64,000 nt of DNA from Hormiphora californensis (taxonomy: Eukaryota > Ctenophora > Tentaculata > Cydippida > Pleurobrachiidae), in NCBI GenBank assembly GCA_020137815.1, contig CM035351.1, forward strand, positions 3,927,078 through 3,991,077. Reading direction: 5' to 3'. The notes under the pieces were generated by a model. The model was not told the DNA's origin. It saw only the letters and a program-made list of their open reading frames with translations, and did no database searches. The position numbers and the translations under genes are program-made. Below are positions 25,419 to 35,610 of this stretch, piece by piece (within the stretch, counting starts at the first letter, position 1; every line of letters begins with the position of its first letter).

Positions 25419-27735
25419 GACCTACGTTTGTATATATAGGGCCGGCTTTTTGGATTTGGTGCAGGGGCAAAAAATTTTTTTTCTTCGTTTTTTCTGTTTT
25501 CTTCGGGTCGGAGGTGCCTGCCGGCACCTAAATTGGTTGTTTATTGCGTGTTCCTGTGGCTGTTGTTGTTGGTGTCTTGGGATCTACTACTGGGGCCGCT
25601 ATCATTGCCAAAGCCTTTCTACCTACGTACCCCGTTGATTCTCTACACAGCTACAATTCTACGGATCTTTATCACCTGATTCTACATGTTATTCAGCGGG
25701 ATTTCCCTTGATGTTTATCACCAGCGCTCTACCAATACCAACCTCCGTATTCTTTACCCCGACATGGAGAGACGAAGAGTAAGAGGGGGAGAGAGACATG
25801 GGGACGGTGGGGGGGGGGGGGTTGAGGGACTTCAATGGGCTTTCTAGTTTTTAAAAAGATTGAACAAAAGGTAGCCGTGATACAGCTGATTGAAAGTCGC
25901 AGGAAGAGCCAAAATCATGCATGTGCATTTTCTCAACTGCAATGTGACCTGGTGCTTCAATTTGATTTTCATGGTGCTCATTGGAAAGATAAATTCAACC
26001 CAAACAAAATGGCTCACTCTCGGTAAATTAGAGTCCTTAATTCATTAATGAACGTGTAAATAGTTCATGAATGAAAAATGAACTTTTGAATAAAAAACTC
26101 AAAATTTGCAAAAAGTTACCAAGGAATTGTTCCAGCATGTTCCCGTAGTTTGTTTTTGCACAACTATCACCGTTTCGGAGGTACAGCTCGTCCCCCGGCC
26201 TCATAATTTATGGGCCACCTCTCTGGGGGGGGGGGGGGGGGGGCCTGCCGCAAAAATCTCAGCTACCCTCTTTTCGGCAGATGAGATTTTTGAGATTTTT
26301 GGGAAAATTTGCTCAATTACGTTTGAGATTTTTGAGATTTTTGTGTTAAATTGGCACAATTTTTGCTGCCAATATTCAGTTTTTCGACATATGTTTTAGC
26401 TTAAAACTGAATCACAATAGCAGTTTAGTAATTTCAATAGGCAGATTTCATGTTTTAGCTTCACATTAACTTTTGTACTAGAACACAAGGAAAATTTCTA
26501 TCCAGAATTTTGATTTTTGGTAGAAAAACACAAGGATTGTTTCTATTCCAAATTTTCGAATGGAAATTTTTCCTTTCTATGAGATTTTTGAGAAAAATTT
26601 GGGTTTACCCCGAAAAATCGCAAATTTGCCTCAAAAATCTCAAAAATCCCACGTTTTTTAGCCAAAAATTGAAAATCTCAAAAATCCCAGCTACCCTGAA
26701 AATCGCCAATGAGGCATGAGATTCTTGCGGCAGGCCCCCCCCCCCATATCTCCCCCCTCAGCTTGGTTCTGCGTCCCCCCATTCCTAACATCTCCCCCCC
26801 CCCCCCCATCAGCTCGGTTCTGCGTCCCCCATTCCTAACATCTATATCTCCCCCCATCAGCTTGGTTCTGCGTTCCGTGCCGCGGAGAAGAAGATCCCAA
26901 AGAAGAAGAAGAGGCAGGTCCTGGGCGATATTGATATCCTCGAGGTCGTAGAGGATGTTTGTACTAAAAAGGGCTTTGAACAGTAAGTGAATTGAATGAT
27001 TTGTTTGAATCAGTGTGGTACTACTATATTTGTCCCGTCTGTGGGGAGCGCAGAGACAGTACGAACAGTACTAATATATAAATCAAGTTTTGTGTTAATA
27101 TATCGGTTTATCACCACGGTTACCATACTGTTTTTTTGTTGTGTTGAATGATTTTCTTTCAAAGCACTTCCGTGCACTATTACAACTCTCTCCCTTCCCA
27201 GGTACAGTGTACAGGAGTTTGACGGCCAGGTGGTGCTGAAGGGACCCGCATTCCCAGACAGGAACGCCCCCGGTATGTCCATGGGCGGGGGACTTTGGCC
27301 CACCCGGTACGTCAACTATTGTGGAAACAAAGTGGAGGATTTTGCTGAGGATGAGGTGAGAACAAACAAACAAACAAACAAACAAACACTAAACAGACAG
27401 ACAAACAAACAAACAAACAAACAAACAAACAAACAGACAGACAGACAAACAAACAAACAAACAAACAAACAACTAAACAAACAACTAAACAAACAAACAA
27501 ACAAACAAACAAACAAACAAACAAACAAAAACCCTCTAAATTTCAGATCTATGACTATTACCGCCAAGGCAACCTATTCCACGAGCTCTGTTTGAAGAGC
27601 GACTGTAGAAAAATAGTGAAAGAAATTCCTGATGCTGTCAACTTCAAAGCATCCCTTTCTCCGGACGAGGAGATTTGTAAAGCGCAGGACAAGGCAGCAG
27701 GAACCTGTAAAAACTCTGCTAAACAGGAACTCTAA
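20786..27735 (+). CDS. MZB1: MZB1/pERp1 homologue, ER-resident saposin-like protein, 5 exons
   Basis: Exons: 20786-20881, 21025-21150, 26861-26982, 27202-27355, 27547-27735; phases agree and the product is 228 aa. Residues 1-17 form a signal peptide (MIRSMLLVALILGMVHG). Residues 61-73 (VRYQCDACHIVVH) carry the CDAC motif of the family. Then come a Lys-rich stretch (KKIPKKKKRQV), LGDIDILEVVEDVC and GLWPTRYVNYC...EDEIYDYYRQG, which match the MZB1 order (CDAC, WPTR, GED-IY). The C-terminus KQEL resembles a KDEL-type ER retention signal. Known vertebrate role: an ER folding co-factor for secreted proteins, mainly in B cells; here the role must be more general. Intron 2 is 5.7 kb, far longer than its neighbours, because of inserted elements. 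Exon 3 has a triplicated acceptor (see findings). Confidence 0.88.
21337..22589. mobile_element. large fold-back palindrome in MZB1 intron 2
   Basis: The arm at 21337-21849 starts TATAGACCCCGCCGGCTCAA and returns as its reverse complement at 21962-22478, giving arms of about 515 bp with very few mismatches. The centre (21850-21961) is itself repeated in reverse at 22479-22589. Within the centre, TGCACGGGTCCCGAAGGGAC and CACTGCAGAGCAGTG form hairpins. A single-arm relative lies at 50397-51022 in an ADAM10 intron. No long ORF spans it, so it looks like a non-autonomous fold-back element or an inverted pair. Confidence 0.85.
22962..23775. repeat. nested fold-back repeat, arms about 365 bp
   Basis: The sequence from GGGTGAACATTGGATAAGCA at 22968 is matched in reverse by TGCTTATCTAATGTTCACCC ending near 23770. 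Arms of about 365 bp flank a loop of some 90 bp around 23335-23400. It is located at the inner edge of the left arm of the larger element. Confidence 0.8.
24440..25375. repeat. diverged tandem repeats (CCTACAAAGTTTCAAGTCGA family)
   Basis: Blocks of about 170-400 bp recur: TTTTTAATTGCTTAT..., ...AGAGCATTCCTACAAAGTTT at about 24562, 24740 and 25122, and a variant with GGCCACAATT and CTAGAACA(T/C)GCCTACAAA at about 24920 and 25320. They contain ATGCTCAGGGGCA words. No coding potential seen. Confidence 0.65.
26225..26755. mobile_element. MITE-like element with GGCCTGCCGCAA termini
   Basis: A G-run followed by CCTGCCGCAAAAATCTCA at 26225-26262 is mirrored by TGAGATTCTTGCGGCAGG followed by a C-run at 26717-26745. 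The interior is built from repeats of GAGATTTTTGAGA-like words. It lies just upstream of the MZB1 exon 3 acceptor array. Confidence 0.7.
26757..26874 (+). repeat. triplicated 3' splice site of MZB1 exon 3
   Basis: The junction CAGCT(T/C)GGTTCTGCGT occurs with its AG at 26760-26761, 26811-26812 and 26859-26860. Spacings are 51 and 48 bp. The last copy is the one that continues into the conserved coding sequence. Confidence 0.85.
27361..27532. repeat. (AAAC)n microsatellite in MZB1 intron 4
   Basis: A tract of ACAA/CAAA tetranucleotide units with CAGA interruptions fills most of the 191-bp intron. Confidence 0.95.
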
Positions 27736-28664
27736 GTAATTAACTATTACTTGACTAACTAATTAGTCGAATTGTTATGTGGACATTTTTATTTCTACCC
27801 TGTGTTTTATCGTGTGTTTGTGTTTGAGTATTTGTGCTTCAGAGTTTCAGTAACATTTCGCGTTGTTTGTTTCCCTACAATTTCCATCATCAGGAACTAT
27901 CCAATGATCTGTCTGGCGCCGCCGACCCCATCTGAGCGTTGGTATCGCGGCCTTCGTTTGGCGTGCTTCGCACGCCGCGCCGGCAAGGGAGGGGTAACTT
28001 CGTTACCAAATCTGAGCGCACTGTCGAGAGAATCAAATTGGGGTATGGGCGCCGCCATACAGCCAATGATCATGTTGGAAAATGGCCAGTGCTCTCCGCC
28101 CTCGTATCAGTAGAGATTGCACGGGGAAGTTGTGCATCGTGGCACTCAGACTTGACAATGATGTAGGGCGCGACGACACAACTATAAAACGTTGCGCGCG
28201 AAAACGCCGCGCAGTTCCCACGATAAGTGTAACAGTTTCATACGATAGATGTTCAAATTGAACTTCTATGAACAGTTCATTTCTTCACATGCAATGCCCC
28301 CGAGGAAGTCTCTGCATAATGCGAATGATTGTGTTTTCTGTCAATTCATTCTGTACTTTAGAATGCCTGGACAGCACATCTGGTTCCCACAATTACGGGC
28401 ATGGAGGAAATAGTCTGAAAAAGCTGCTAAAAACAGTGCAAATGTAAAACTCATTGAATAAAAGGTATGGAACTATCAATATACCTCACATAACAATACA
28501 TCTCTTTTTCTCTATCCTCCCGCATATATCACACAATTTCATACATACCATTACATACTGTTACACGCACACACCCCAATAAGAGTATGTCACACTCACA
28601 CACTCACACTATCTCACACACGATTTAAATCGTATCACACACAACTCAAATCGTATCACACACT

Positions 28665-28705
<41 letters not shown>

Positions 28706-29190
28706 TCTATCACACACTCGTGTCACACACGCACTATCTCTCACACACGCACTATCTCACACACACAGCTCACACAAATGATGATAGTTCGATAGCTCCC
28801 CCACAACACACAGCAATGGACACATATTTTACACAAGATCACGTCTCTTCCTCCTCTTCAAACATCCTGATAGGGGGGTGGGGACAGTTAGATATATGAA
28901 TTCGACGTTAATGTCTCGAAACAACTATCAATTCACATGCGGGAGAGAGGGAGGGGTATAATTGGCTAGCTCTACAGTCGACCCATCTCTCACCGGGTAG
29001 GCGGACTCTAGTACTAACGGACTCTATATCTAAACCCAAGGAGGACTCTATATCTAACCCTAACCTTTACCCTAACCCCTAACCTCAAACCCAAATAACG
29101 GCCATAACACTTCTAAATGATTTCCGGCCGAAATCTCGAGTTCGCATTTCGTTGGAACTTAGAACATAACTAGGAGGGTTAGATGATAAC
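27736..29190. other. intergenic region after MZB1
   Basis: No supported gene. It holds a dispersed repeat copy at about 27945-28010 (CTTCGCACGCCGCGCCGGCA...), a CA-rich tract at about 28560-28770 with a pure (CA)n core near 28665-28700, and telomere-like ACCCTAACC words near 29055-29085. Confidence 0.5.
28560..28770. repeat. CACA-rich low-complexity tract
   Basis: CACTCACAC, ATCACACAC and a pure CA tract alternate with short unique words. Confidence 0.85.
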
Positions 29191-29194
29191 TTAC

Positions 29195-29321
29195 AGTGTT
29201 CTCAATTTGTAGGCTATACTCGGATACATTATCCTGTTCCTGTAGTTTATACCCCTTGCCTTTAGTTTTAACCAAGGCCAACCGTGGCTTCGTCTTGCAC
29301 AGCTCCTTGTATCCCTCATAC
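29195..29321 (-). CDS. possible internal exon, gene unassigned
   Basis: A 127-bp open block lies between an acceptor-like CTGTACAG and a donor-like GTAAGTT. Its frame gives a Lys-rich, plausible protein segment beginning YEGYKELCKTKPRLALVKTK. It lies downstream of the DHHC gene on the same strand and could encode part of its cytoplasmic tail, but I could not join it in phase to the last DHHC exon. It may also be spurious. Confidence 0.35.
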
Positions 29322-30710
29322 CTGTACAGAGGGATTGTTAGGGACTGATAATGGTCGTCAGTTGACAAGCTAAACTAATGGAGCTCAACGGCCGATGCGA
29401 TTAACATTGGCCTACCAAGTCCCCACTCCCCCAATGTCCAAAAAGTCGGCAGGTGTATACTTTTCCAGCGAATGGGAGGTAGCGCGCTCAGTAAGTGCTG
29501 ACGGCTGTCACTTTTCAGCGCGCGCAGTGTACCATAACGAGTGATGGGATAAAGGTCGGGGCACTGTAACTTGTATTGCATACGATATGTTGTAGGGAGA
29601 GCTGCACAGCTATTATATAACAGGTCTGTGCAGCACATGAAGCCACAGGTGTTGATTCACACTCTGTTTTTAAAATCAAATTGCAATTAGAGACTTGTAC
29701 ACGCTCACAAAATTATGAATGAGATTCAGCAGCCCAAATTACCCTGTACAGTGCTATTATAATACTACACGCAGCTGTCTTTTAATCGCTCATTTTTTTA
29801 TATTTCTCTCTCTATCTCCCTCTCTCTCTCTTTCTCTCTCTCTCAAATCCCAGTTACGTCAGTGTGCAATACTTCAACCACATATCATGTACTTGAAGGG
29901 GGGACGTGAGTGTAAAAGTCTTCAGGTAGACCTCTATGATAATAGCATACACAGATAATACTACAGACAGCATGGCTGACAACACGGCTCCTGGAGTAGT
30001 GACTTTTGAAGAGACTAAGACACGATAAAGAGTTCGACTAGTAAGAAGAGGGGACAGGTATGGATTACTTCTGCACTGACTTCAACCCTAGCTAGGGACG
30101 GTGCTTACCGTAAGGGTTTAGGGCGGCAGAGCATGTATAGGAGATTCCTGGCGCACCCTTCTGTAAAGGGATTATCACTGCTAGTGTACTTGTGTGTCAC
30201 CTGTGTTAGAGAGTAATTAAATGGTTAGAGGGTTGTGTGGGAAATAATACCCTCTCTTCCTAACCCCTCTATTTCTTTAATTCTCAATTTGTACCACCCC
30301 TCTTCTCCCTCTCTCTCTCTTTTTCTTGCAGTTAACCCCCATGTTGTAATAAAATTGCAATTTCCTGGTATTGCTAAATCTCACAAGATTTTGTCACCAA
30401 ACCGCGATTTTCTTCCACCCTGTATTATAATGCTAGGGGGGGGGGGGTATGCCCCACACGGTATATCAGCATTTTGGTTAAGGGAATTTGTAGGTTATAT
30501 GTATATAGTTATCAAAAAACCACTTCACATCTGTTGGAGTGAAACTTTTTTGGTGTATGATCTGAGATCCTATTGGAGCACTATGTACGTAGAAAACCTT
30601 GGTTATAAGTCCTCAGCTCCAAAATTGGCCCCCAAATGACGCTAAACTAATCGACTAGCTTTAAACGGTTTAATAATTGATTAATTTTGAATAATTATTC
30701 GAATAATTAC

Positions 30711-30881
30711 CTTTTCATTTGTTGTGAGACCAAGGCGTATGAGGACAATGTGAAAACTAAGAAGCCCCAGAACAGGCACCAGGGATATGACGCAGAACAC
30801 CGCCACTATCAAGCTGAGAGAGGTGTGGGAGTTAGAGAGAGGGAGAGGAAGAGGGCGAGAGAGAGAGAGAGAGGGAGAGGA

Positions 30882-30938
<57 letters not shown>

Positions 30939-31063
30939 TAGAGAGAGAGAGAGCGAGAGAGAGGGGGGATAGGAGTGTATTATTTTACAGGTGTGAATAT
31001 GGTACCGGGGCACCATATAGGCTAACACATACACACGCCAAGAGAAAGAATAAAGCTTTCTCT

Positions 31064-31094
<31 letters not shown>

Positions 31095-34000
31095 ACTCTC
31101 TCTCTCTCTCTCTCTTTCTCTCTTTCTCTCTCTCACTCTCTCTGAGTAGGTAGACAAACATCCGGTTTCCCTCCGGCCAAGTCGTTTCATAGGCAGCGCA
31201 CACCATCACATTATCCCACCCAACCGTGACCCAAGTCAATAGTCATAATACATATGGGGTACATATTGTGTATTGTATATATGTGGTACATGATATTATA
31301 TCTGTCAAGTGTGATCGTTCCTGAATAATATATAGGGTGTCCCATTATATATATTCTAAGTGCCGGTTAGAATACATGGAACACCCTGTATATATCAGGT
31401 TTGGGGTTGGAGGGACACCCATATATCATAGGAGAATCTAAACGAGTTTCCAACTTGCCCCAATTAGTTCCCCTGTTTAATAAGCTCTTACCTAGCGATG
31501 TCTGACCAGAGCGGCTGGACGGTTGCACACCGGAGAATGCAGATTGAGAGGGTGAGTAGGATGTGAAGATTTAGGCAGGTGAGGAAGCAGAAGAAAAATT
31601 TGTAGTTCCTTTTACCAACACAGTTGTTAACCCAAGGACAATGGTGGTCAAAATTCTGAAATGTAACATTTAAATAATTGTACACTTGCATGGGAAATGT
31701 TACACATGATGTATGTAAATAACACAAGCGTGGGAAATAAGATGTGTGAACCGGTGATAAATACCGATGTCCGATAATAAGACCCAAAAATAGAGTTCAC
31801 ACGCTCGCAAAATACATATGCACATATTATACATATCTATGTAGTGTTTCTCACCTCTACACATCTATTACACACACTACAGTGTGATGTATTTCTCACC
31901 TCTACACATCTATTACACACACTACAGTGTGATGTATCTCTCACCTCTACACATCTATTACACACACTACAGTGTGATGTATTTCTCACCTCTACACATC
32001 TATTACACACACTACAGTGTGATGTATCTCTCACCTCTACACATCTATTACACACACTACAGTGTGATGTATTTCTCACCTCTACACATCTATTACACAC
32101 ACTACAGTGTGATGTATTTCTCACCTCTACACATCTATTACACACACTACAGTGTGATGTATTTCTCACCTCTACACATCTATTACACACACTACAGTGT
32201 GATGTATTTCTCACCTCTACACATCTATTACACACACTACAGTGTGATGTATTTCTCACCTCTACACATCTATTACACACACTACAGTGTGATATATTTC
32301 TTACCTCTACACATCTATTACACACACTACAGTGTGATGTATTTCTCACCTCTACACATCTATTACACACACTACAGTGTGATGTATCTCTCACCTCTAC
32401 ACATCTATTACACACACTACAGTGTGATGTATTTCTCACCTCTACACATCTATTACACACACTACAGTGTGATGTATCTCTCACCTCTACACATCTATTA
32501 CACACACTACAGTGTGATGTATCTCTCACCTTTACACATCTATTACACACACTACAGTGTGATGTATTTCTCACCTCTACACATCTATTACACACACTAC
32601 AGTGTGATGTATTTCTCACCTCTACACATCTATTACACACACTACAGTGTGATGTATTTCTCACCTCTACACATCTATTACACACACTACAGTGTGATGT
32701 GTTTCTCACCTCTACACATCTATTACACACACTACAGTGTGATGTATCTCTCACCTCTACACATCTATTACACACACTACAGTGTGATGTATCTCTCACC
32801 TCTACACATCTATTACACACACTACAGTGTGATGTATTTCTCACCTCTACACATCTATTACACACACTACAGTGTGATGTATTTCTCACCTCTACACATC
32901 TATTACACACACTACAGTGTGATGTATTTCTCACCTCTACACATCTATTACACACACTACAGTGTGAAGTCCTGGGTGGCCGGTAGAACTGGCACGTCTC
33001 ACAGAACTTTAAGCGGATACTGGTATTTCGGATTACTACGTATTTAAATAGCGGGCTACGTAAATCATTCTCCGTATCCTCTGGGATTTCTGAAATGCAA
33101 TGTCTTTGAAATATATCGATAGGAAGTGATCAAAGTGTCTACAATATCATATCTGACACCAAGGTTATAAAGAAATCTTTATTGGACACGCCCTTGATAT
33201 CTCGATAACTTCTTCCTAATAGTGAGGAAGCAAGTTAGGGCGCGGTCGTGAGTCACGACTTCTACGATGCTGACGTACGTCGCGAGGTCGAGGCTGCGTA
33301 GCAGCCGAGACCGAGCAAAAATTTGCAGCCTAGCGAATAGAATCTTGCAGCCTAGCTGAAGGCTTAGAAAAATATTTTTTTAGATTTCTGAAATTCGGGG
33401 CACTGGGGTCGTGACCATAAAACTGGATATACTAGATAATACTAGAGGGATTCTATAGAGTTGGATGGGGGAACGTACCTTTTTGTAAGACACCAGGGTC
33501 GGTAAAGGCCGTCTGAAGGTAGTATATTACGGTGAACAGGAATATAATAACGGATACGACTGCAAGGGGCAGTATTTTTAGGACACCCATATCCAACATG
33601 AGTTGCCGTAACCTGAGATGTGTTGGAGTTACAAAATTAGATCACACCACCACTACAGAGTACTGTAACCGTACTTACTAACTCCCCCTCCCCGGCCCCA
33701 CATATGTGTACATTTCCCTCTCCCTACCTGAGAACACAGCTCAGCTGATTGTACACCCCCCTCCCCCCCCCCCCGCTATTACTCACGTGAAGGCGTAGAA
33801 GACGCCACTGACAGCTACAAGGATTGAAAAGGCAGCGAGAAAGAGCATGGCCCTACAGCAGGCGCCATCCCCTGAGCAACCCTTGAAGTTAGGGTCATCC
33901 TGAAGGTGGCTATGGCGAGCCAGTTTGAGAGAGGGGGCAGGAGCTGCTCTATGCCATGGTGCTGTGGGAATAGGTCGTAGAGTAAGATCAGAAATGGGGA

Positions 34001-34717
34001 CTAATATAGTATAGCAACCCACACATAATATGTAATGATATCATAACGAAGCAAGCAACAACAAAAAATTCAAAGTGTCAACAAATTGATTTCTGTAGAG
34101 CCAACAAGACAAGATGAAATGGCAAATGGCAATATAAACATTAAACCGTATATTGAAACGTCTTAGTATTTACTTGTTCCGAGAACTTCTTAGTTTTAGA
34201 TTTTGCGAACTGGTTCATGGTTGGGGTTTCGGTACCGCAACAATTCAGACAATTGATATGATTTGAAATAAATACACGGGTGGAACACAAATATGGATGC
34301 ACACTCAACTATAGAAAAACATTGATAAAAAACGCCAACACACATGTAAGAACAGTTCCAAACTGTCCCTTGCGAGACACAGATACAGTTCCATAAAGTC
34401 AGTCGAAATATCATACCCCTTTTTTTGAAAGGTGATGTTTTGTTGATAATCTTAATTATATAGTTTCAAGTTGTCAGGAACCAGAGATACCGCAGAAATA
34501 ATCGTTAACACCAGGGGTGAGAAGTGAGAACAGTTGAAAACAGACTTTGGTTACTCTGTGCGTATATTTTAGGAGTTGTGACCAACATTGAAGTACAATA
34601 TGCAGGTCTGAAGCATCTCGTATTTACCTGAGCAGACTGGTGCAACACAGTATGAGCTACACTTACAGCAACAATATTTTTTCGCTGCACAATATGAACA
34701 ACAATGAATACAGAAGT
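30711..34717 (-). CDS. DHHC palmitoyltransferase (ZDHHC9/14/18-like), incomplete at both ends
   Basis: Exons in transcript order: 34717-34628 (tentative), 33961-33787, 33612-33479, 33089-32935, 31655-31492, 30813-30711; phases agree at every junction. The product has a Cys-rich N-terminal exon ([16 protein letters not shown]), a first membrane segment ([20 protein letters not shown]), a second ([20 protein letters not shown]) followed by TAFTDPGVL, then [20 protein letters not shown] and CNRCVE joined to [18 protein letters not shown], and two more membrane segments ending in TTNEK. DHHC plus the Cys-rich zinc-binding domain defines the family, which attaches palmitate to cysteines in endomembranes. 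The start codon and the exons after TTNEK were not found. The exon at 33089-32935 ends inside a 25-copy tandem repeat of its own end and donor. Confidence 0.85.
30860..31150. repeat. GA tract and facing TC tract in DHHC intron
   Basis: A GA tract (about 30860-30963) and a TC tract (about 31057-31143) lie 90 bp apart in opposite orientation, so the intron RNA could fold into a long hairpin. Confidence 0.85.
31331..31400. mobile_element. short MITE with GGGTGTCCCA/GGAACACCC ends
   Basis: ATATATAGGGTGTCCCAT and ATGGAACACCCTGTATATAT are imperfect inverted ends about 70 bp apart. A perfect palindromic relative is at 45329-45378. Confidence 0.55.
31842..32967 (-). repeat. 45-bp minisatellite, 25 copies, spanning a DHHC exon end and splice donor
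   Basis: The exact spacing between first and last TCTCAC words (31849 and 32929) is 1,080 bp, or 24 x 45 bp, so there are 25 copies. On the minus strand each unit reads [11 protein letters not shown], then the donor GTGAGA, then A(A/G)TACA. The right-most copy is the real end of the DHHC cysteine-rich exon. Copies differ by only a few substitutions (AAT or GAT after the donor, one GTAAGA donor, one GAG to AAG). The open frames on other strands here are a by-product of a stop-free 45-bp unit. Confidence 0.95.
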
Positions 34718-35610
34718 CTGAAGACAGAATATTAATTCACGATGTTTCTGGAAATCGTAGTGATAATTGAAGAGTAAGCACTAAGCACTAACCACTAAGA
34801 ATTTAGGATAGTATTTTATCAAAATTTTGAGAGAATTGGGATGGCGCCATACGCTAAGGGTCCAGTTAGAGATTTTGCGACCGAAGTTAGTTACAATGGT
34901 GCAGGCCCCTGCTGACACTGCTGCGCGCGCCACTCTAGATGCAAATCACATCGAAAACCCTGCTAGTCAACGAAGATTTCGCGCGCACAGGGACTCTCCC
35001 AGCTTGCGCCAGTTGCAGATTGGCTGCAACTGGAGCGTTAGGGTGATCACAATCCCACAGATGGACATGTACAGCGGGCTACAGTTGATACCGTGAAACA
35101 GTAATATGTGACACTAGAAGTTTGCTTAATTACAGCAGTCGGGACTCGGGAGAGCTGGAAAGAGAAAAGAAGCTGTCTTGTTCCAAAAAATCAAAAAAAG
35201 AAAAACTTAAATTTTTTTCAGGATCAGGAGCATTTTGGAAGACACTTTTTGTGCGCACCGCGCGGTGCAGTGCGTACAAAAAGCGCGTAAAATATTTGCG
35301 CGGCTGAAAATAATGACGTCATCTCTTGCCTTCTGGCTATTTGCCGGTTTCAACCCAACCTCTAATCTTTACTCTTTACAGTTCTGCTTGTTTCAAACAA
35401 GGATATCCGGAGACATGTCAGGTATTATATCGGTGGCACGGTGATGTTGTTGGGCAACTGCAAGTCAAAGTAAAACAGCGTTTATTCTTTTGCTCAAATA
35501 ATGCGTTATTAAATATTAAATATTCTGAGATAAATACTACACTTTCTCACTTCGCAGCTAGTCGGAGTCCTTTATACCCCTCACACTGACAAGTGGCAAA
35601 AAAGTCCAAT

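Larger units (their letters stand above)
22590..26220. mobile_element. composite element with about 365-bp terminal inverted repeats
   Basis: The left repeat 22590-22957 begins AGGTGGCCCATAAATTATGA and its near-exact reverse complement is 25852-26220, ending TCATAATTTATGGGCCACCT. Both arms contain the same 63-codon open frame (KIEQKVAVIQLIESRR...), read outward-in on each side, with a few substitutions. The termini resemble Tc1/mariner-class ends, but no transposase was found between them, so it is probably non-autonomous and has been invaded by other repeats. Confidence 0.75.

Noticed and set aside
27312-27595. ORFs of repeated VCLF or TNKQ residues
   Set aside because: They are translations of the AAAC microsatellite.
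29040-29100. Telomere remnant
   Set aside because: Only a few irregular ACCCTAACC words, not a tandem array.
29983-30027. Short plus-strand ORF starting MADNTAPGVVTF
   Set aside because: Only about 15-18 codons with no donor or partner exon.
30060-30170. A possible DHHC exon (minus strand, ...SAALNPY followed by a donor)
   Set aside because: It has an acceptor and donor, but the peptide does not resemble the conserved region expected after TTNE, and it does not join in phase with the candidate exon at 29321.
31842-32967. CRISPR-like array
   Set aside because: The repeats are directly contiguous without unique spacers, lie in a eukaryotic gene and encode a known protein segment.
31844-33047. 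Plus-strand ORFs of about 380 codons over the 45-bp repeat
   Set aside because: A stop-free repeat whose length is divisible by three leaves other frames open as well. Only the minus-strand frame is continuous with conserved DHHC coding sequence.
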